Shown: piece by piece, positions 34,411-46,789 of the stretch | How positions within the stretch are numbered: the stretch's first letter is position 1 | Layout of the letters: each line of letters starts with the position of its first letter | DNA from: Rhodocyclaceae bacterium | Lineage (GTDB): Bacteria > Pseudomonadota > Gammaproteobacteria > Burkholderiales > Rhodocyclaceae | DNA: 53,710 nucleotides | Assembly: GCA_026417115.1 (NCBI GenBank) | Contig: JAOADW010000019.1 | Location: 1 to 53,710, forward strand | Direction of reading: 5' to 3' | Notes under the pieces: model-generated | What the model saw: only the letters and a program-made list of their open reading frames with translations | Database searches by the model: none | Told to the model about the DNA's origin: nothing | Position numbers and translations under genes: made by a program

Positions 34411-35316
34411 TCAGCCGCGCGGATGGTGCGCGGCATGCAGCGCCTTGAGTCGCGCGCGTGCCACATGGGTGTAGATCTGCGTCGTCGAGATGTCGGCATG
34501 CCCCAGCAAAAGCTGCACGACGCGCAGATCGGCGCCGTGGTTGATGAGGTGCGTGGCGAAGGCGTGGCGCAGCACGTGCGGCGAGATCGACGCACGCGCG
34601 ATGCCGACTTGTGTTGCGTATTTCTTGATCAATACCCACGCCATCTGACGCGAGAGCGGCTTGGCTTGACGCGTCACGAACAGGTAGTCGCTTGCGCGCC
34701 CCTGCAGCAAAAGGGGGCGGCCCTCGACGAGCCAGCGCTCGATCCAGCCGGCGGCAACCTCGCCGAGCGGCACGAGCCGCTCTTTCGCGCCTTTGCCCAA
34801 GGTGCGCACGATGCGCTCGGAAAGGCCCAGGTGGAAAAGCTTGAGGCCGATGAGCTCGGAGACGCGCAAGCCGGTTGCATAAAAGGTCTCCAGGATCGCC
34901 TTGTCGCGCAGGCCCAGCGGCGTGGCGGGATCGGGAGCGGCCAGGAGCGCCTCGACCTGGGCTTCGGAAAGCGTCTTGGGGAAACGCGCAGGGGTCGTTG
35001 GCGGCGGCACGCGTTCGAGCGGATTCATGGCGACGTGGCCGACTTCGACGAGCCAGCGGTAAAAGCGCCGCAGTGCGCATTGGCGGCGTCTCAGGGTCGT
35101 CGCGCGGGGTCTGGGATTGGCCTGGTAAAGCGCCGCAAGCCAGGCAGAAACCTCGGCTTCGTCGACGCCTGTGAGGGATTTTTCCCGACTGGCAAGCCAA
35201 CGCGAAAAACCGAGGAGATCGGCGCGGTAAGCGTCGAGCGTGTTTTTCGCCAGCCCTTGAGTGAGCCAGGCGTGGTCGAGGAAGGCGTCGATCAGCGCGA
35301 GCTCACCGTCGTTCAT
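34411..35316 (-). CDS. xerD: site-specific tyrosine recombinase XerD
   Basis: A 301-residue tyrosine recombinase with all six catalytic residues: R151 (ATGLRVSEL), K175, H247 and R250 (HVLRHAFATHL), H273 (LGHADI) and Y282 (IYTHV). Length and position beside ogt fit XerD, which with XerC resolves chromosome dimers at dif. The ATG at 35316 gives the family N-terminus; it overlaps ogt by 14 bases. It is a chromosomal resolvase, not a sign of an integrated element. Confidence 0.95.
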   Translation of the reverse strand: MNDGELALIDAFLDHAWLTQGLAKNTLDAYRADLLGFSRWLASREKSLTGVDEAEVSAWLAALYQANPRPRATTLRRRQCALRRFYRWLVEVGHVAMNPLERVPPPTTPARFPKTLSEAQVEALLAAPDPATPLGLRDKAILETFYATGLRVSELIGLKLFHLGLSERIVRTLGKGAKERLVPLGEVAAGWIERWLVEGRPLLLQGRASDYLFVTRQAKPLSRQMAWVLIKKYATQVGIARASISPHVLRHAFATHLINHGADLRVVQLLLGHADISTTQIYTHVARARLKALHAAHHPRG

Positions 35317-35773
35317 GGGCAAGCAGCCATTGTTTCGTCGCCGGAAAAAAGCCGTTGCGCATCCGCGCGAAGCCGCCGAGCGCGCCGCGTGCGCCAACGA
35401 CGCGATGACAAGGGATCACGAGGGGGTAGGGGTTGGCGCCGCAGGCCTGGCCGACCGCGCGGGCGCTTGTGCCGAGTCGCTGGGCGAGCGCGCCATAGCT
35501 GAGGGTCTCGCCGACGGGAATGGCGGCGATCGCCTGCCAGACGCGCTGCTGAAAGGCGGTGCCCGCCGGCGAAAGCGGCAGAGAAAAGGCAAAGCGCGGG
35601 TCTTGGAAATAAGCGGCGAGCTGTCGTATCGCCTCGCGCGCGAGCGGCGCGCGCGGCGCGAGGCTTATTCCTGCTTCGAGGAAGACGATTTCCTCGAGGG
35701 CATCTTCTGCCGCGGTCACGCGTACGCCGATGGCGAAGGCCGGCAGGGAAAAGATCGCGGCAAAGGCGCTCAT
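35303..35773 (-). CDS. ogt: methylated-DNA--protein-cysteine methyltransferase
   Basis: The 156-residue product ends in the AGT domain with the recognition helix [13 protein letters not shown] and the acceptor cysteine C122 in IPCHRVVG. It repairs O6-alkylguanine by suicide transfer to the cysteine. The ATG at 35773 overlaps the proA stop as ATGA. There is no Ada regulatory domain. Confidence 0.95.
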   Translation of the reverse strand: MSAFAAIFSLPAFAIGVRVTAAEDALEEIVFLEAGISLAPRAPLAREAIRQLAAYFQDPRFAFSLPLSPAGTAFQQRVWQAIAAIPVGETLSYGALAQRLGTSARAVGQACGANPYPLVIPCHRVVGARGALGGFARMRNGFFPATKQWLLAHERR

Positions 35774-37032
35774 TGCCGGATCTCGCCTTGACCCAGGACG
35801 ATCCATTTCTGTGAGGTCAGTCCCTCGAGGCCGACCGGACCACGAGCGTGAAACTTGTCCGTGGAAATGCCGATTTCGGCGCCCAGGCCATATTCGAAGC
35901 CATCGGCAAAACGCGTCGAGGCATTGACCATCACCGAGCTCGAATCGACCTCGCGCAAAAAACGCAGCGCGGCTGCATAGTCCTCGGTGACGATGGCGTC
36001 GGTATGCGCCGAGGAGTAGTGGTTGATGTGTTCGATGGCCTCCGCGACGTCGGCCACCACCTTGCAGGAAATGATGGCGTCGAGGTATTCGGCGTAGAAA
36101 TCTTCCTCGCTTGCGGGCTTTGCCTGTGGCACGAGCGCGCAGGTCTCGGGGCAACCCCGGATTTCGACGCCGTGGGCGGTCAGCATCGCGGCGATCTTGG
36201 GCAACAGGGTCGGCGCCACGGCGCGCGCAATCAGCAGCGACTCGGCGGCGTTGCAGACGCCGAGCCGCTGCGTCTTGGCGTTTTCGACGATGCGCAACGC
36301 TTTTTCGGGGTCGGCGGCGGCATCGACATAGACATGGCAATTGCCGTCCAGATGCTTGATCACCGGCACGCGCGCCTCGCGGCTGATGCGTTCGATCAAG
36401 CTCTTGCCGCCGCGCGGCACGATAACATCGACATATTGCGGCATGGAGACGAGATGCCCGACCGCCTCACGATCGGTGGTCTCCACCACCTGCACGGCGG
36501 TTTCCGGCAGTCCTGCCGCGCGTAAGCCCGCGCGCACGCACGCCGCGATCGCCTGGTTGCTGCCGATGGCTTCCTTGCCGCCGCGCAGGATCGCCGCGTT
36601 GCCGGCCTTGAGGCACAGCACGGCGGCATCCACCGTGACATTGGGGCGCGATTCATAGATGATGCCGACCACTCCCAAGGGCACGCGCATCTTGCCGACT
36701 TGGATGCCCGAAGGCCGGCGTTTGAGATCGGTAATCTCGCCCACCGGGTCTGGAAGTTGCGCGACTTCTTCGACGCCCTTGGCCATCGCCTCGATGCTTT
36801 TTTCCGACAGCGCGAGGCGATCGATCATCGCGGCAGAGAGCCCTTCTTGCCGCGCATTCTCGACGTCTTGCCGGTTGGCGTCCAAGAGCGCTGCTTTCTG
36901 CGTCCGCAGCGCTTGCGCGATCGCCATGAGCGCGGCGTTCTTGGCCGCAGTCGATGCGCGCGCCATGGCGCGGCTCGCCTGTCGCGCACGGCTGCCCAGC
37001 GTTTCCATGTAAACCTTTACGTCCATCGTCAT
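35770..37032 (-). CDS. proA: gamma-glutamyl phosphate reductase
   Basis: The 420-residue aldehyde dehydrogenase-fold enzyme shows [43 protein letters not shown] and the catalytic cysteine in [12 protein letters not shown]. It reduces gamma-glutamyl phosphate in proline synthesis. The ATG at 37032 overlaps the holA stop as ATGA; an ATG at 37026 is also possible. The gene sits between holA and ogt, an arrangement seen in Betaproteobacteria, with no proB nearby. Confidence 0.96.
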   Translation of the reverse strand: MTMDVKVYMETLGSRARQASRAMARASTAAKNAALMAIAQALRTQKAALLDANRQDVENARQEGLSAAMIDRLALSEKSIEAMAKGVEEVAQLPDPVGEITDLKRRPSGIQVGKMRVPLGVVGIIYESRPNVTVDAAVLCLKAGNAAILRGGKEAIGSNQAIAACVRAGLRAAGLPETAVQVVETTDREAVGHLVSMPQYVDVIVPRGGKSLIERISREARVPVIKHLDGNCHVYVDAAADPEKALRIVENAKTQRLGVCNAAESLLIARAVAPTLLPKIAAMLTAHGVEIRGCPETCALVPQAKPASEEDFYAEYLDAIISCKVVADVAEAIEHINHYSSAHTDAIVTEDYAAALRFLREVDSSSVMVNASTRFADGFEYGLGAEIGISTDKFHARGPVGLEGLTSQKWIVLGQGEIRQ

Positions 37033-37913
37033 GCTCTCGTCAAATGTAGGCACAGCTGTAAGAATTCGTCCCAGAGATCGCCCTCACCCACGCCTTTCAC
37101 GATACGGTCAATTTTCGCCGCCTGCAAGAGGGCGGCGCGATCCTTGCGCAAGCGCGCTTCCTGCGCCAGCACCCAGAGGATCAAAGGCGGCGGTGCCTCG
37201 ACGGCGCGCAGCCCGGCGAGCACGCGCGCCGCACGCGCCGGCTGGCGGTCCGCGACGGCGGCCTTGAGGTCGTCGATGTCGAAGCGGGCCACGTCGAGCA
37301 CCGCGGCTTCCACTTCGGCGAGCGTGAGCATGCGCGCCGGATACAGAAGGCCGAGTTTTTGGATCTCTTGGTGCGCGGCGAGCAGGTTGCCTTCGACGCG
37401 CGCTGCGATGAATTCGAGGGCGGCGGGAGGGGCGCTTTGTCCTTGCTGGGCGAGTCTTTTGCGAATCCAGGCGGGCAGCTCGGCGGGGGCAGGCTGCTTG
37501 CATTCGATGACCACGCCCGCTTTTTCGAGCGCGGAGAACCAGGCCGATTTCTGCGTGCGCCAGTCGATCTCGGGAAGGCTGATGAGCGTCGTCGTCTGCG
37601 CAGGCAATGCTTGTGCATAGCGCTGCAGCGCCTCAGCGCCTTCGCGTCCTGGTTTGCCCGAGGGAATGCGCAAATCGACGAACGTCTTGCCGCCGAAGAG
37701 GGAGAGCGATTCGCTGGCGAGGAAGAGTTCCGACCAACGAAAAGTGGGAGTCACGACCAACAGGGAACGCGCCTCGAAGCCTTGCGCGCGGGCGGCCGCG
37801 CGGATGGCGTCGGCGCTTTCCATGAGCGTGAGCGGCTCATCGCCGAACAACACGTAAAGCGGCGCCAGCGGCGCAGCGAGCCGCTGGGAAAGCGATGCGG
37901 GCGACAGGCGCAT
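37029..37913 (-). CDS. holA: DNA polymerase III delta subunit
   Basis: A 294-residue clamp-loader subunit with the HolA opening [21 protein letters not shown] and the helical [14 protein letters not shown] and [10 protein letters not shown] regions. It opens the beta clamp within the DnaX complex. At 294 residues it is shorter than the 343-residue E. coli protein, mostly in the C-terminal collar domain. It lies four bases after lptE, the conserved leuS-lptE-holA order. Confidence 0.94.
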   Translation of the reverse strand: MRLSPASLSQRLAAPLAPLYVLFGDEPLTLMESADAIRAAARAQGFEARSLLVVTPTFRWSELFLASESLSLFGGKTFVDLRIPSGKPGREGAEALQRYAQALPAQTTTLISLPEIDWRTQKSAWFSALEKAGVVIECKQPAPAELPAWIRKRLAQQGQSAPPAALEFIAARVEGNLLAAHQEIQKLGLLYPARMLTLAEVEAAVLDVARFDIDDLKAAVADRQPARAARVLAGLRAVEAPPPLILWVLAQEARLRKDRAALLQAAKIDRIVKGVGEGDLWDEFLQLCLHLTRA

Positions 37914-37917
37914 GCGC

Positions 37918-38406
37918 TTAGCCTGCGGCTTTCGTGTTGAGCGCCGCGAGCCGGCGCATCACCTGCTGCACGAGATCCGCCTGCAGATTGCGCCAGAGCA
38001 AGGCTTCTTCCGCTTCCTTGGCGAAGATGCGCGCATCGTCGAAAGTCATCTCGCGCGTGAGCACGAGCGCAACTGGCTCGGTAAGGTCGCGGCCTTGGGC
38101 GTCGCGCACCACGAAGCTGAAGCTGCGCGTCAGCAGGAATTCGCGCACCAGCCCTTGGGCGGTAATTGACAAGATGCTTTTCGCCTGTTCGTTTTTCAGC
38201 ACCACGAGCGTGGCTTGGGCCGCCTTCGCGTCAGACACCACGCGCGTGCGGGCAGTGGATTCGATGGCGCGCTTCAAGGCCTGATAGAGCTCGCTGTATT
38301 CGGGCAGCGCAATGGCGAACGTCTCCCAGGGCAGCGTATAGGCACCGCGCAAGGTGAAGCCACATCCCGCAAGTCCAAGGGCGATGAGGAAGAGGCGCCG
38401 TCGCAT
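37918..38406 (-). CDS. lptE: LPS-assembly lipoprotein LptE
   Basis: The 162-residue protein starts with a lipoprotein signal (MRRRLFLIALGLAGC, lipobox LAGC with C15) followed by GFTLRGAYTLPWETFAI, the LptE opening. It plugs the LptD barrel and completes LPS export to the outer surface. Position between leuS and holA is diagnostic, since the sequence itself is poorly conserved. Its ATP-driven partner LptB is at 3852-4589. Confidence 0.93.
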   Translation of the reverse strand: MRRRLFLIALGLAGCGFTLRGAYTLPWETFAIALPEYSELYQALKRAIESTARTRVVSDAKAAQATLVVLKNEQAKSILSITAQGLVREFLLTRSFSFVVRDAQGRDLTEPVALVLTREMTFDDARIFAKEAEEALLWRNLQADLVQQVMRRLAALNTKAAG

Positions 38407-38408
38407 GG

Positions 38409-41014
<2,606 letters not shown>

Positions 41015-41215
41015 TGCTTGGCGAAAAGCCGGCGCTTTGGGGGCAGCGATCATGGCCTGAGGGCGGCTTTTCTTTTGGCTTCGTGGCGCGTGGCGTCGGC
41101 CACGAGCCGCTGCCGTATGCCGCCGTTCGACCGCTCCATCGCGGCGCCAATGCCCGAATCGGTAAAACGGCCAGGAGGATTCTCCCGGATCCCCGGCACG
41201 CAGGGACGAGACTCT

Positions 41216-41221
41216 TATAAT
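41216..41221 (+). promoter_or_regulatory. -10 element for uvrD, predicted leaderless start
   Basis: A perfect TATAAT ends six bases before the uvrD ATG at 41228, so the usual start distance would place +1 on the A of the start codon. There is no -35 match and no ribosome binding site in between. Confidence 0.5.
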
Positions 41222-41227
41222 GAGCCT

Positions 41228-43354
41228 ATGCAGCTTCTAGCCGGGCTCAATGACGAACAACTCGCCGCCGTGACCTTGCCTGCGCAGCACGCGCTGATCA
41301 TCGCCGGCGCGGGCTCGGGCAAGACGCGCGTGCTCACGACCCGCATCGCCTGGCTGATCGCGAGCGGCCAAGCCGCGGCCACCCAGATCATGGCCGTCAC
41401 CTTCACGAACAAAGCGGCGCGCGAGATGCTTGCGCGCCTGGGGGTCATGACGTCCCTCAACGTCAAAAACCTCTGGGTCGGCACGTTTCACGGCCTGGCG
41501 CATCGGCTCTTGCGCGCGCATTGGCGAGATGCTGGCCTGCCGCAGGGCTTTCAGATCATGGATGCCGCCGACCAGCTTGCCGCCATCAAGCGGCTGCTCA
41601 AGGCGTTGGGCGCGGACGACGAGAAGTTTCCGCCCAAGGAGCTCGCTTGGTTCATCAACGCCCAGAAGGAGGCGGGGTTGCGTCCGGAAGGCGTGGAAGC
41701 GCACGATGACTACACCCGCCGGCGCGTCGAACTCTACGCGGCGTATGAAGCGCAATGCATGCGCGAGGGCGTAGTGGACTTCGCCGAGCTGATGTTGCGC
41801 TCCTATGAGCTCCTTGCGCGCAACGAGCCCTTGCGGTTGCATTATCAGCGGCGTTTCCGCCACATCCTCGTCGATGAATTCCAGGACACGAATCGCCTGC
41901 AATACCAGTGGCTGAAGCGCTTTGTGGGTGAAGAAAACGCCCTTTTCTGCGTCGGCGACGACGACCAATCGATCTATGCCTTCAGGGGTGCTGAAGTCGC
42001 CAACATGCACGACTTCGTGCGCGAGTTCGAGGTCGCAAACCTGATCCGTCTCGAGCGCAACTACCGCTCCCATGGCAACATCCTCGCGGCCGCCAACGCC
42101 GTCATCGCGAACAACCCTGCGCGCCTGGGCAAAAACCTCTGGACGGAGGCCCCCATGGGCGAGCCGATCCGCGTCTATGCCGCGCATGATGACGCCGAGG
42201 AGGCGCGTTTTGTCGTCGAAGAAATCCAAGCGCTGACTCGGCAAGGCATGCCGGCCGCCGAGATTGCCGTGCTTTATCGCAGCAACGCGCAGAGTCGGGC
42301 GCTCGAGCATGCGCTGTTTTCTGCCGACCTCCCTTACCGCGTCTATGGCGGCTTGCGTTTCTTCGAGCGCGCCGAGATCAAGCATGCGCTGGCCTATCTG
42401 CGCCTGGTTGCGAATCCGCATGACGATACCGCTTTTTTGCGCGTGGTGAATTTCCCCGCGCGGGGCATTGGCGCGCGCACGATTGAACAGCTGAGCGACG
42501 TTGCGCGCGCGGCGGGCACAAGCCTTTACGCCGCCATCGAAAAGCTGCCCAACGCCGCCAAGTTCGCGGGTTTCTGCGATCTCATCCAGCGGTTGCGCGC
42601 AATCGCGCATCTGCCGCTGCCTGAACTTGTCGAGCAGACGCTCGAGGCCTCGGGCTTGCGCGCCCATTACCGCGCCGAGCGCGAGGGGCAGGAGCGGCTC
42701 GCCAACCTCGACGAACTCGTCAATGCCGCCGCCGGCTTCGTTGCCGAGCAAAGCCTAAACAGGGCTTCAAACGACAGCCCAACCGTCCTCCTCGATTTCC
42801 TCGCCCATGCCTCCCTCGAAGCCGGCGAACATCAGGCCGACGAAGGCCGCGATGCGGTGCAGCTGATGACCGTGCATGCGGCGAAAGGCTTGGAGTTCGA
42901 CGTGGTCTTCGTCTGCGGCCTCGAAGAGGGGTTGTTTCCCCATGAGCAATCCCTCCTCGAGCGTGGAGGGCTCGAGGAAGAGCGACGACTCATGTATGTC
43001 GCGGTGACGCGCGCCAAGCGGCTTCTCTATCTTTCCCATGCGCAAACGCGGCAGTTGCATGGTCAGACGCGCTATGCCGTGGCCTCGCGCTTTCTCGAGG
43101 AGATCCCCATCGATCTGCTCAAGCCCTTGACGATGCGTTCGCGGCGGCGAGAATACGCGTCCTCCTGGGCGTTGCCGGCGCGCAGCGCGGGTCATCGTTT
43201 TCACATTGGTCAGAGCGTGCGCCACAGCGCCTTCGGCGAAGGGGTGATCATCGCGCTCGAAGGCGGCGGAAGGGATGCGCGCGCGCAAATCAACTTCGGC
43301 GCGGCCGGCATCAAGTGGCTGGCCCTTTCCGTCGCCAAATTGGAGGTTCCATGA
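41228..43354 (+). CDS. uvrD: ATP-dependent DNA helicase UvrD/PcrA
   Basis: The 708-residue SF1 helicase has motif I AGAGSGKTRVL, motif Ia AVTFTNKAA, motif II DEFQDTN, motif III GDDDQSIYAFRGA, motif V VHAAKGLEFD and motif VI VAVTRAK, plus a C-terminal Tudor-like domain (GQSVRHSAFGEGVI) typical of UvrD/PcrA rather than Rep. It unwinds DNA in excision and mismatch repair. The ATG at 41228 gives the family N-terminus (LLAGLNDEQLAAVTLP). It overlaps the next gene as ATGA. Confidence 0.95.
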   Translation: MQLLAGLNDEQLAAVTLPAQHALIIAGAGSGKTRVLTTRIAWLIASGQAAATQIMAVTFTNKAAREMLARLGVMTSLNVKNLWVGTFHGLAHRLLRAHWRDAGLPQGFQIMDAADQLAAIKRLLKALGADDEKFPPKELAWFINAQKEAGLRPEGVEAHDDYTRRRVELYAAYEAQCMREGVVDFAELMLRSYELLARNEPLRLHYQRRFRHILVDEFQDTNRLQYQWLKRFVGEENALFCVGDDDQSIYAFRGAEVANMHDFVREFEVANLIRLERNYRSHGNILAAANAVIANNPARLGKNLWTEAPMGEPIRVYAAHDDAEEARFVVEEIQALTRQGMPAAEIAVLYRSNAQSRALEHALFSADLPYRVYGGLRFFERAEIKHALAYLRLVANPHDDTAFLRVVNFPARGIGARTIEQLSDVARAAGTSLYAAIEKLPNAAKFAGFCDLIQRLRAIAHLPLPELVEQTLEASGLRAHYRAEREGQERLANLDELVNAAAGFVAEQSLNRASNDSPTVLLDFLAHASLEAGEHQADEGRDAVQLMTVHAAKGLEFDVVFVCGLEEGLFPHEQSLLERGGLEEERRLMYVAVTRAKRLLYLSHAQTRQLHGQTRYAVASRFLEEIPIDLLKPLTMRSRRREYASSWALPARSAGHRFHIGQSVRHSAFGEGVIIALEGGGRDARAQINFGAAGIKWLALSVAKLEVP

Positions 43355-44133
43355 AGACGATCTCTCTGAACGGCATAGACATCGCCTATCAGCGGGCAGG
43401 AAGCGGCCCGGCCGTGCTGTTCGCCCACTCGCTTGCCAGCGATCATTCGATCTGGCAGGCGCAGGTAGAGGCGCTCGCCGCCAGCCATACGGCGATCGCC
43501 TACGATCTGCGTGGACACGGCAAGAGCTCTGCGCCGCCTGGTCCCTATTCCTTTCGCATGCTGGCCGAGGATGCGGCGGCGCTCCTCGATGCCTTGGGCA
43601 TCGAAAAAGCGAGCTTCGTCGGCATTTCCTTGGGCGGCATGATCGGGCAGGCCTTCGCCTTGGACTTTCCCGAGCGCCTCGAGAAGCTCGTGCTCGCCGA
43701 CACCACCGCGGCCTATCCTGCCGAGGCGCGTGCCCTGTGGGCCGAGCGCATCCGGCTGGTGCGCGCGGAAGGGCTAGCCTCCCAGGTGCAGCCCACGCTC
43801 GAGCGCTGGTTCACGCCCGCCTTCCGCGCTGCCCACCCGCAGACCGTTGCACGCATCGGCAGGCTCATCGCAGCGACGCCGCTCGAAGGGTATATCGGCT
43901 GCTGCGAGGCCATCGCCACGCTCGATTTTCTGCCTCGCCTGCCAGCCGTGCGCGCGCCGACGCTGGTTCTCGTCGGCGAACAGGATGCCGGCACGCCGCC
44001 GGCGATGGCGCGGCAGCTGGCGGAAAGGATTCCCGCGGCGCGGCTGGCCGTGATTCCTGGCGCCGCCCATCTTTCCTGCATCGAGCAGGCGGAGCGCTTC
44101 AGTGAGCTGCTCATCGACTTCCTCGCCCGCTAA
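43351..44133 (+). CDS. alpha/beta hydrolase, 3-oxoadipate enol-lactonase-like
   Basis: The 260-residue protein has a complete alpha/beta-hydrolase triad: nucleophile Ser in FVGISLGGM, Asp in VGEQDAGTPP and His in PGAAHLSCIEQ, with the oxyanion region FAHSLASDHSIW. The pattern is closest to PcaD-type enol-lactonases, but no other beta-ketoadipate genes are near, so the substrate is uncertain. It starts inside the uvrD stop, an unexpected partner, and is followed 32 bases later by the bTHX gene. Confidence 0.88.
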   Translation: MKTISLNGIDIAYQRAGSGPAVLFAHSLASDHSIWQAQVEALAASHTAIAYDLRGHGKSSAPPGPYSFRMLAEDAAALLDALGIEKASFVGISLGGMIGQAFALDFPERLEKLVLADTTAAYPAEARALWAERIRLVRAEGLASQVQPTLERWFTPAFRAAHPQTVARIGRLIAATPLEGYIGCCEAIATLDFLPRLPAVRAPTLVLVGEQDAGTPPAMARQLAERIPAARLAVIPGAAHLSCIEQAERFSELLIDFLAR

Positions 44134-44165
44134 AATGGCGGCTCTCAAGTAGGAGGACATCGAAG

Positions 44166-44300
44166 ATGGGTAAAGGCGATCGTCGCACGCTGCGTGGCAA
44201 GCTCTATCGGGGGTCTTACGGCAATTCTCGCGCCCACAAGACCAATCGGCCACAGCCGCATCTCCAGCCGCCCAAGCAAGCCAAGGGCGAACGCTCATAA
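44166..44300 (+). CDS. 30S ribosomal protein bTHX
   Basis: This 44-residue, strongly basic protein opens MGKGDRRTLRGKLYRGSYGN, the signature of Thx, a small 30S protein first seen in the Thermus ribosome head, where it stabilises 16S rRNA. An ideal AGGAGG (44151-44156) lies nine bases before the ATG, and TAAAAT (44131-44136) overlaps the end of the hydrolase gene as a possible -10. The tail is rich in P, Q, K and H and longer than the Thermus protein. It is easily missed because of its size. Confidence 0.88.
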   Translation: MGKGDRRTLRGKLYRGSYGNSRAHKTNRPQPHLQPPKQAKGERS

Positions 44301-44374
44301 GACGGACGCAGGCGAAAAGGCGGGCGCCCTCTGCGCCTGCCGGCGCCGCTTTGGGCCGCAACGCAGGAGGGCAG

Positions 44375-44420
44375 GCGCGCTGCTTTTCTCCGCAGCGCGC
44401 GTAAGCCTTTACGTAGGCTT
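44375..44420 (+). other. two tandem hairpins between bTHX and maeB
   Basis: A 9-bp perfect stem (44375-44383 with 44392-44400, 8-base loop) is followed directly by a 6-bp stem (44403-44408 with 44415-44420). The first could end the bTHX transcript, though the following T-run is poor; alternatively both lie in the maeB leader. The remaining bases of the 175-base gap show no gene. Confidence 0.45.
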
Positions 44421-44475
44421 TGCGGCAAAGCATCATGCGCAGTAAGATCGACACAAGGCGCGCGAAAACGACACC

Positions 44476-46773
44476 ATGAACGAGAAAACCCCATCGGAAA
44501 GCCAAGCCGATTTGGCCTTGGCTGCGCTCGACTACCACGCCCGTCCAATACCCGGAAAAATTGCCGTGGTGCCCACGAAAGGGCTCACGAACCAGCGGGA
44601 TTTGGCGCTTGCCTATTCGCCGGGGGTTGCCGCCGCGAGCCGTGCGATTGCAGACAACCCTCAGGAAGCCGCGCGGCTGACCGCCCGCGCCAATCTCGTG
44701 GGCGTCGTCACCAATGGCACGGCGGTGCTGGGGCTGGGCGACATTGGTCCACTGGCCGCCAAGCCGGTGATGGAGGGCAAGGCGGTGCTGTTCAAGCAAT
44801 TCGCCGGCATCGATGTCTTCGACATCGAGTTGGCCGAGCGCGACCCCGAGCGATTGGTCGACCTCATCGCCGCGCTGGAGCCGACGTTCGGCGGCATCAA
44901 CCTCGAAGACATCAAGGCGCCCGAATGCTTCCAGATCGAGGCGCGCCTTCGCGAGCGCATGAAGATCCCGGTCTTCCATGACGATCAGCATGGCACGGCG
45001 ATCGTCGTCGGCGCCGCCCTTGTCAATGGCCTTCATCTCGTCGGCAAAGAAATCAGCCAGATCAAGCTCGTGACCTCTGGTGCCGGCGCTGCGGCGCTTG
45101 CCTGCCTGGACCTGCTCGTTTCCCTGGGGGTTGCGCTCGAGAACATCTGGGTCACCGACATCGAAGGCGTGGTCTATCAAGGGCGGGAAAAGCTCATGGA
45201 CCCGATCAAAGCGCGCTATGCGCAAAAAACGGAAAAGCGCACCCTGGCCGAAGTGATCGAGGGCGCCGACGTGTTCCTCGGCCTTTCCGTGGGTGGGGTG
45301 CTGACGCCTGAGATGGTGGCCAAGATGGCTGAGCGCCCCTTGATTTTCGCGCTCGCCAACCCCGTGCCCGAGATCATGCCGGAAGAAGCCAAGCGTGTGC
45401 GGCCTGATGCGATCATCGCCACGGGCCGTTCCGATTATCCGAACCAGGTCAATAATGTGCTCTGCTTTCCTTTCATGTTCCGCGGCGCGCTCGATTGCGG
45501 CGCGACGACGATCACCGAGCGCATGAAGCTTGCCGCCGTCAAAGCGCTGGCGGAGCTCGCGCGCGCAGAAGCTTCTGACGTCGTCGCACTTGCCTATGGC
45601 GGTGAACAGACTACCTTTGGTCCCGAGTATCTGATCCCCAAACCTTTTGATCCGCGTCTCATCGTCAAGATTGCGCCAGCGGTGGCGCAGGCCGCGATGG
45701 AGTCAGGCGTGGCCACGCGCCCGATCGCCGACCTCGACGCCTATCGCGAGAGCCTCAACGATTTTGTCTATCGCTCCGGCTTCGTGATGAAACCGGTTTT
45801 CGCCGCCGCGAAAAAGTCACCGCGCCGGGTCGTCTATTGCGAGGGCGAGGACGAGCGTGTCTTGCATGCGATCCAGGTCGTCAAAGACGAGGGGCTTGCC
45901 TATCCTGTAGTGATCGGTCGCCCCGAAGTCATCGAGATGCGGCTTGTGCGCGCCGGCCTACGCTTACAGCCAGGGCGCGATTTCGAGATCGTCAATCCCC
46001 TTTCGGATGCGCGTTACCGCGAGCTCGTGGCCGAATATCACCGCCTGATGGGCCGTTCCGGCGTGACTCCCGACATGGCCAAGCAAGCCTTGCGCACCGA
46101 TACGACCTTGATCGGCGCCATGTTGTTGCAGCGGGGTGATGTAGACGCCATGCTTTGCGGCCTGATCGGTCGCCACGCAGAGCATCTCAGGCACGTCGAA
46201 AACGTCATCGGGCTCAAGAGCGGCGCACGCTGCTTTGCGGCCATGAACCTCTTGCTGCTCCCACGCCATACGCTGTTCATCTGCGACACCTACGTCAATG
46301 AAGATCCCGATGCCGAACGCATCGCGGATTACACGCTGATGGCGGCTGAGGAGGTACGGCGCTTTGGCCTGACGCCGAAAGTGGCGCTCCTGTCGCACTC
46401 GAATTTCGGCAGCGTGCCGACGGAGCGCACGCGCAAGATGGCGCAAGCGCTCAAGCTCTTGCAGGCGCGCGCGCCCGACCTCGAGGTCGATGGTGAGATG
46501 CATGCCGACGCCGCTCTGTCGGAAGAGATCCGCAGCCGCATCTATGCACATTGCCGCTTGCGCGGGGAAGCGAATCTCCTCATCATGCCCGACGTCGATG
46601 CGGCCAACATCGCTTTCAATTTGCTCAAAGAGATCAACGGCGAGGGCGTTACCGTCGGACCGATCCTCTTGGGGGCGGCCAAGCCTGTGCATATCTTGAC
46701 GCCCACGGCGACGGTGCGGCGGCTCGTCAATATGACCGCGCTCGCCGTCGTCGATGCCCATCACATGCGCTAA
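44476..46773 (+). CDS. maeB: NADP-dependent malic enzyme with phosphotransacetylase-like domain
   Basis: The 765-residue product joins a malic enzyme (about 1-425; [42 protein letters not shown](P)-binding [14 protein letters not shown]) to a C-terminal phosphotransacetylase-like domain (about 440-765; [28 protein letters not shown]). It oxidatively decarboxylates malate to pyruvate. The PTA-like part in MaeB proteins is thought to bind acetyl-CoA for regulation and lacks transferase activity. It is preceded by the hairpin region and followed by a quinone oxidoreductase gene. Confidence 0.95.
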   Translation: MNEKTPSESQADLALAALDYHARPIPGKIAVVPTKGLTNQRDLALAYSPGVAAASRAIADNPQEAARLTARANLVGVVTNGTAVLGLGDIGPLAAKPVMEGKAVLFKQFAGIDVFDIELAERDPERLVDLIAALEPTFGGINLEDIKAPECFQIEARLRERMKIPVFHDDQHGTAIVVGAALVNGLHLVGKEISQIKLVTSGAGAAALACLDLLVSLGVALENIWVTDIEGVVYQGREKLMDPIKARYAQKTEKRTLAEVIEGADVFLGLSVGGVLTPEMVAKMAERPLIFALANPVPEIMPEEAKRVRPDAIIATGRSDYPNQVNNVLCFPFMFRGALDCGATTITERMKLAAVKALAELARAEASDVVALAYGGEQTTFGPEYLIPKPFDPRLIVKIAPAVAQAAMESGVATRPIADLDAYRESLNDFVYRSGFVMKPVFAAAKKSPRRVVYCEGEDERVLHAIQVVKDEGLAYPVVIGRPEVIEMRLVRAGLRLQPGRDFEIVNPLSDARYRELVAEYHRLMGRSGVTPDMAKQALRTDTTLIGAMLLQRGDVDAMLCGLIGRHAEHLRHVENVIGLKSGARCFAAMNLLLLPRHTLFICDTYVNEDPDAERIADYTLMAAEEVRRFGLTPKVALLSHSNFGSVPTERTRKMAQALKLLQARAPDLEVDGEMHADAALSEEIRSRIYAHCRLRGEANLLIMPDVDAANIAFNLLKEINGEGVTVGPILLGAAKPVHILTPTATVRRLVNMTALAVVDAHHMR

Positions 46774-46789
46774 AAGAAAGGAGCGAATC

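Noticed and set aside
34411..35316. Tyrosine recombinase as a sign of an integrated element
   Set aside because: Length, catalytic pattern and ogt neighbourhood fit chromosomal XerD; no attachment repeats or cargo are seen.
43351..44133. Naming the hydrolase pcaD outright
   Set aside because: No other protocatechuate or beta-ketoadipate gene is nearby and the alpha/beta fold is too widespread to fix a substrate.
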